From: Deferribacteraceae bacterium
GTDB lineage: Bacteria; Chrysiogenota; Deferribacteres; Deferribacterales; JAISNW01
Assembly: GCA_031285415.1 (NCBI GenBank)
Contig: JAITWF010000057.1
Location: forward strand, 1 to 8,388
DNA length: 8,388 nucleotides
Direction: 5' to 3'
Shown here: one piece after another, positions 5,906 through 8,388 of the stretch
Layout of the letters: every line of letters begins with the position of its first letter
Position numbering within the stretch: position 1 is the stretch's first letter
The notes under the pieces: generated by a model
The model's input: the letters and a program-made list of their open reading frames with translations, nothing else
Database searches by the model: none
Told to the model about the DNA's origin: nothing
Position numbers and translations under genes: made by a program

Positions 5906-8388
5906 TTAAACGTTATCAATCTTCTCGATATTGACTAAGCAAGCCTTTGTTTCCTGTATCCATGTGTTCGGGTCACCTGCGTCGATAGTGATCAGGTTGG
6001 TGCTGGCAGCTTGGCTCAAGCCTTTGAAGCCCCAGTTATATGGCATCCAGACAACAGTTGTCTCTTCGCCGTTGATCATCAGAGTTTGAATTCTCTCTGT
6101 CACCATAACCTTAACCTTCACCTCGCCTCTAGCAGACGATACTCTAATCATATCGCCACCTTTAACGTTTAGCTTTTCAGCAAGTTTAACAGGCATCTCC
6201 ATGTATGTCTCTTTCACAAGCTCGTTCAGCCAAGGTACGTTTCTGGTGTATGCGCCGCAGCACCAGTGCTCAGTCACAGATGATGTGCAAAGCACGTAAG
6301 GGAAATCCTTCTTATTACCTATCTTCTGGAAATCTGGCAAACGTGGGTAACGTAGCGCAGGATTCACAGGTGTTTTAGGGTGCAGTACGTTTGTGGTAGG
6401 GCTCTCTACCGGCTCGTAGAACTCTGGAAATGGAGCATCTACGTTTGTATAAGAGTAATCTCTCATCTGCCCAGGTTGATTCACATCTGGTTCAGCATAT
6501 GAAGCTGCGAAGAAGCGACCAACGCCCTCAGCAGACATTCTGAATGGGCGTTTGCCCCCTGGTGTGTTTGGTGCGTCTGTTACAGAGCCAACGTCTGGTA
6601 TATCGTAGCCAGTCCATTTTTTCTGCGCCTCATCCCACCATACAAGCTTGTTAGCCTCATCAAATGGTTTCCCTGCGGCGTCGCAAGATGCACGGTTGTA
6701 AAGGATTCTCATGTTGCCTGGCCATGTCCAAGAGAACTCTGGAAATAGTCCTAAGCCGCTTGGGTCTGTTTTGGTATCTTTGCGTTTAGTTTTATTTACA
6801 TCGCCAGCAAAGCAACCTGCATATAGCCAGTTACCGCCAGATGTAGTACCGTCGCCTTTAATCTCGCCGATACCGTTCAGTAGCTGACCTGTTTTCAGGT
6901 TGTAGCCGTTGATCTCTCTAAGAACATGCTCTGCGAATAGTGCGTTAGTAGCGCACTTCTCATTTTTAGCCTGCTGATAGTTCCATGCAATCTTCTTGAT
7001 CCCTTCATCTTTCGGATCGGTAGAATCTGCATAAAGCTCTTTAATTCTAGTAAAGATCAAGTCGATCAGCTCAAGATCTGGTTTAGAGGTGCCTGCACCT
7101 GGTGTGCCGCCGTATCTCCATAGAACCATACGAGCAGAGTTGATCAGTGTGCCATCTTTCTCGAGGAACGAGTTCGCTGGCAGGAAGATAACTTCTGTGT
7201 TGATATTTTTCGGATCTGCACCTGGTCTTTCCCAGAAAGATGCAGTCTCAGTCATGAATGGGTCTGCAACGATCAGTGTTTCAAGGTTATCTAGACCTGC
7301 AAATACAAGGTTTAGATTCGCACTTGTAACGGCTGGGTTCTGCCCCATTACATACATACACTTCATCTGCCCTTCAACAGCGGTTTCGAATATTCTAAAG
7401 ATAGAGTAGTTCTTTGTGCCGTTTTTCTTCGGTAGATAGTCGTAGCCGTAGTCGTTTGCCGCAGTAGCATTATCGCCGTACCAAGCCTTCATCAGAGCGA
7501 TAAAGAATTTAGATCTAAAGGTACCTGTGCTTTTTAGGAAGTCTGCAAGCTTCACCTGATTATGGTTAGGTGTGCTTAGGTAGCCTGGTAGATAGTGGAA
7601 TAGAAGCGCAAAGTCGGTAGTACCTTGAACGTTTGGCTCACCACGAAGTGCGTTGATACCAGTACCAGCTTTACCAACGTTACCGAGGAGCAGCTGAATG
7701 ATACCCATGCAACGGATATTCTGAACGCCAACGGTATGCTGTGTAAGTCCTAGAGCGTAAAGCATTGTGCCTGGACGGTTGTTTATATAAACGTCAGCGA
7801 TCTCTTTGATCTTTTCGACAGGTACACCAGATATATCAGAGGCAAGCTCAAATGTATATCTAGAGTAGTGTTGCTTCATCTTCTGGTAAACGCAATTTGG
7901 ATCATTCTTGCTAGCTGCAACTTTTGGAAGCCCTTTCGCATCTAGCTCGTAGTTCCATGTTGATATATCATACATAAATGTATTCTTATCGTAGCCAGAG
8001 AAGATACCATCGTCGAATTTGAAATCGCTTCTTACGATAAATTTAGAGTTAGTATAGTTATCTACAAAGAATTCGTCGATAGCGTTAGTTTGTATGATAT
8101 AGTTAATGATAGAGCCCATGAAGGCAACGTCTGTGCCTGGGCGAAGCTGTGCGTGAATATCGGAGATTTTAGATGTTCTAGTAAAACGAGGGTCAACGTG
8201 AATAACCTTTGCACCCTTCTCCTTTGCACGCATGATGTACTTTGCAGACATCGGGTGGTTTTCAGCGGCGTTTGAGCCTTCGATCAAGATCGCTTTAGCG
8301 TTTGCAATGTCGTTCCAGCTATTTGTCATAGCACCACGACCAAAACATGCACTAAGTGCAGGAACTGTTGGTGAGTGACAGATACGTG
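5906..8388 (-). CDS. fdhA: Formate dehydrogenase catalytic (alpha) subunit, Cys-type, 5' end outside window
   Basis: This is the molybdopterin subunit that oxidises formate to CO2. The reading frame stays open to the right edge, so the first residue visible is the arginine codon at 8384-8386. It begins RICHSPTV, which lines up with the E. coli FdnG segment that holds the selenocysteine ligand; here the codon is TGT (8378-8380), so the metal ligand is cysteine, followed by the conserved histidine. Then come FGRGAMTNSWNDI, HPMSAKYIMRAKEKGA, the QHTVGVQNIR and LLGNVGKAGTGINALRG cofactor-binding stretches, GQNPAVTSAN, and a C-terminal dinucleotide-binding domain over the last 145 or so residues (about 5909-6343). 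With 826 residues seen, and about 190 expected before the cysteine, total length would match FdnG (about 1015). The Tat signal and first [4Fe-4S] motif should lie off the window. No in-frame TGA is seen. Confidence 0.95.
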   Translation of the reverse strand, partial: RICHSPTVPALSACFGRGAMTNSWNDIANAKAILIEGSNAAENHPMSAKYIMRAKEKGAKVIHVDPRFTRTSKISDIHAQLRPGTDVAFMGSIINYIIQTNAIDEFFVDNYTNSKFIVRSDFKFDDGIFSGYDKNTFMYDISTWNYELDAKGLPKVAASKNDPNCVYQKMKQHYSRYTFELASDISGVPVEKIKEIADVYINNRPGTMLYALGLTQHTVGVQNIRCMGIIQLLLGNVGKAGTGINALRGEPNVQGTTDFALLFHYLPGYLSTPNHNQVKLADFLKSTGTFRSKFFIALMKAWYGDNATAANDYGYDYLPKKNGTKNYSIFRIFETAVEGQMKCMYVMGQNPAVTSANLNLVFAGLDNLETLIVADPFMTETASFWERPGADPKNINTEVIFLPANSFLEKDGTLINSARMVLWRYGGTPGAGTSKPDLELIDLIFTRIKELYADSTDPKDEGIKKIAWNYQQAKNEKCATNALFAEHVLREINGYNLKTGQLLNGIGEIKGDGTTSGGNWLYAGCFAGDVNKTKRKDTKTDPSGLGLFPEFSWTWPGNMRILYNRASCDAAGKPFDEANKLVWWDEAQKKWTGYDIPDVGSVTDAPNTPGGKRPFRMSAEGVGRFFAASYAEPDVNQPGQMRDYSYTNVDAPFPEFYEPVESPTTNVLHPKTPVNPALRYPRLPDFQKIGNKKDFPYVLCTSSVTEHWCCGAYTRNVPWLNELVKETYMEMPVKLAEKLNVKGGDMIRVSSARGEVKVKVMVTERIQTLMINGEETTVVWMPYNWGFKGLSQAASTNLITIDAGDPNTWIQETKACLVNIEKIDNV

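Noticed and set aside
5906..8329. FdhA starting at the methionine at 8329
   Set aside because: The frame is open upstream to the window edge and encodes conserved FDH sequence including the metal-ligand cysteine, so this methionine is internal.

Overview
The window carries most of a formate dehydrogenase (FDH) operon on the minus strand (about 837 to 8388, its 5' end lost beyond the right edge) and, on the plus strand at the left end, one unrelated tRNA-modification gene (tsaC/ywlC type). The two units converge on a 168-bp intergenic region full of inverted repeats. The gene content points to an anaerobic or microaerobic Gram-negative (diderm) bacterium that oxidises formate in the periplasm and passes the electrons to quinone. 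Base composition looks intermediate, with many ATA isoleucine codons. I cannot assign a phylum securely; a Deferribacterota-, Desulfobacterota- or Campylobacterota-like lineage is a guess.

Reading the operon in its own direction (right to left): fdhA, the catalytic molybdopterin subunit, of which 826 C-terminal residues are visible; fdhE, an accessory zinc-ribbon-type protein; a class V PLP enzyme of the cysteine desulfurase family; fdhB, a four-cluster ferredoxin subunit with a C-terminal membrane anchor; a HybA-like Tat-exported four-cluster ferredoxin; and a HybB/NrfD-like ten-helix quinone-reactive membrane protein. Gene spacing is very tight (gaps of 15, 1 and 17 nt, then two 8-nt overlaps), so this is almost certainly one transcript.

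The likely working scheme is as follows. FdhA oxidises formate at a Mo- or W-bisPGD centre whose protein ligand here is cysteine, not selenocysteine (TGT codon at 8378-8380). FdhB relays the electrons. The HybA/HybB-like pair, best known from [NiFe]-hydrogenase 2, would replace the usual cytochrome b (FdnI) subunit and reduce quinone. FdhE and the desulfurase-like protein sit between the catalytic and electron-transfer genes and are probably maturation factors; the desulfurase could supply the sulfur that FDH needs on its molybdenum cofactor.

The most interesting points are the hybrid FDH plus HybAB architecture, the embedded desulfurase-family gene, and the non-coding repeats on both sides of tsaC. 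I found no CRISPR array, tRNA, rRNA, transposase or phage gene.
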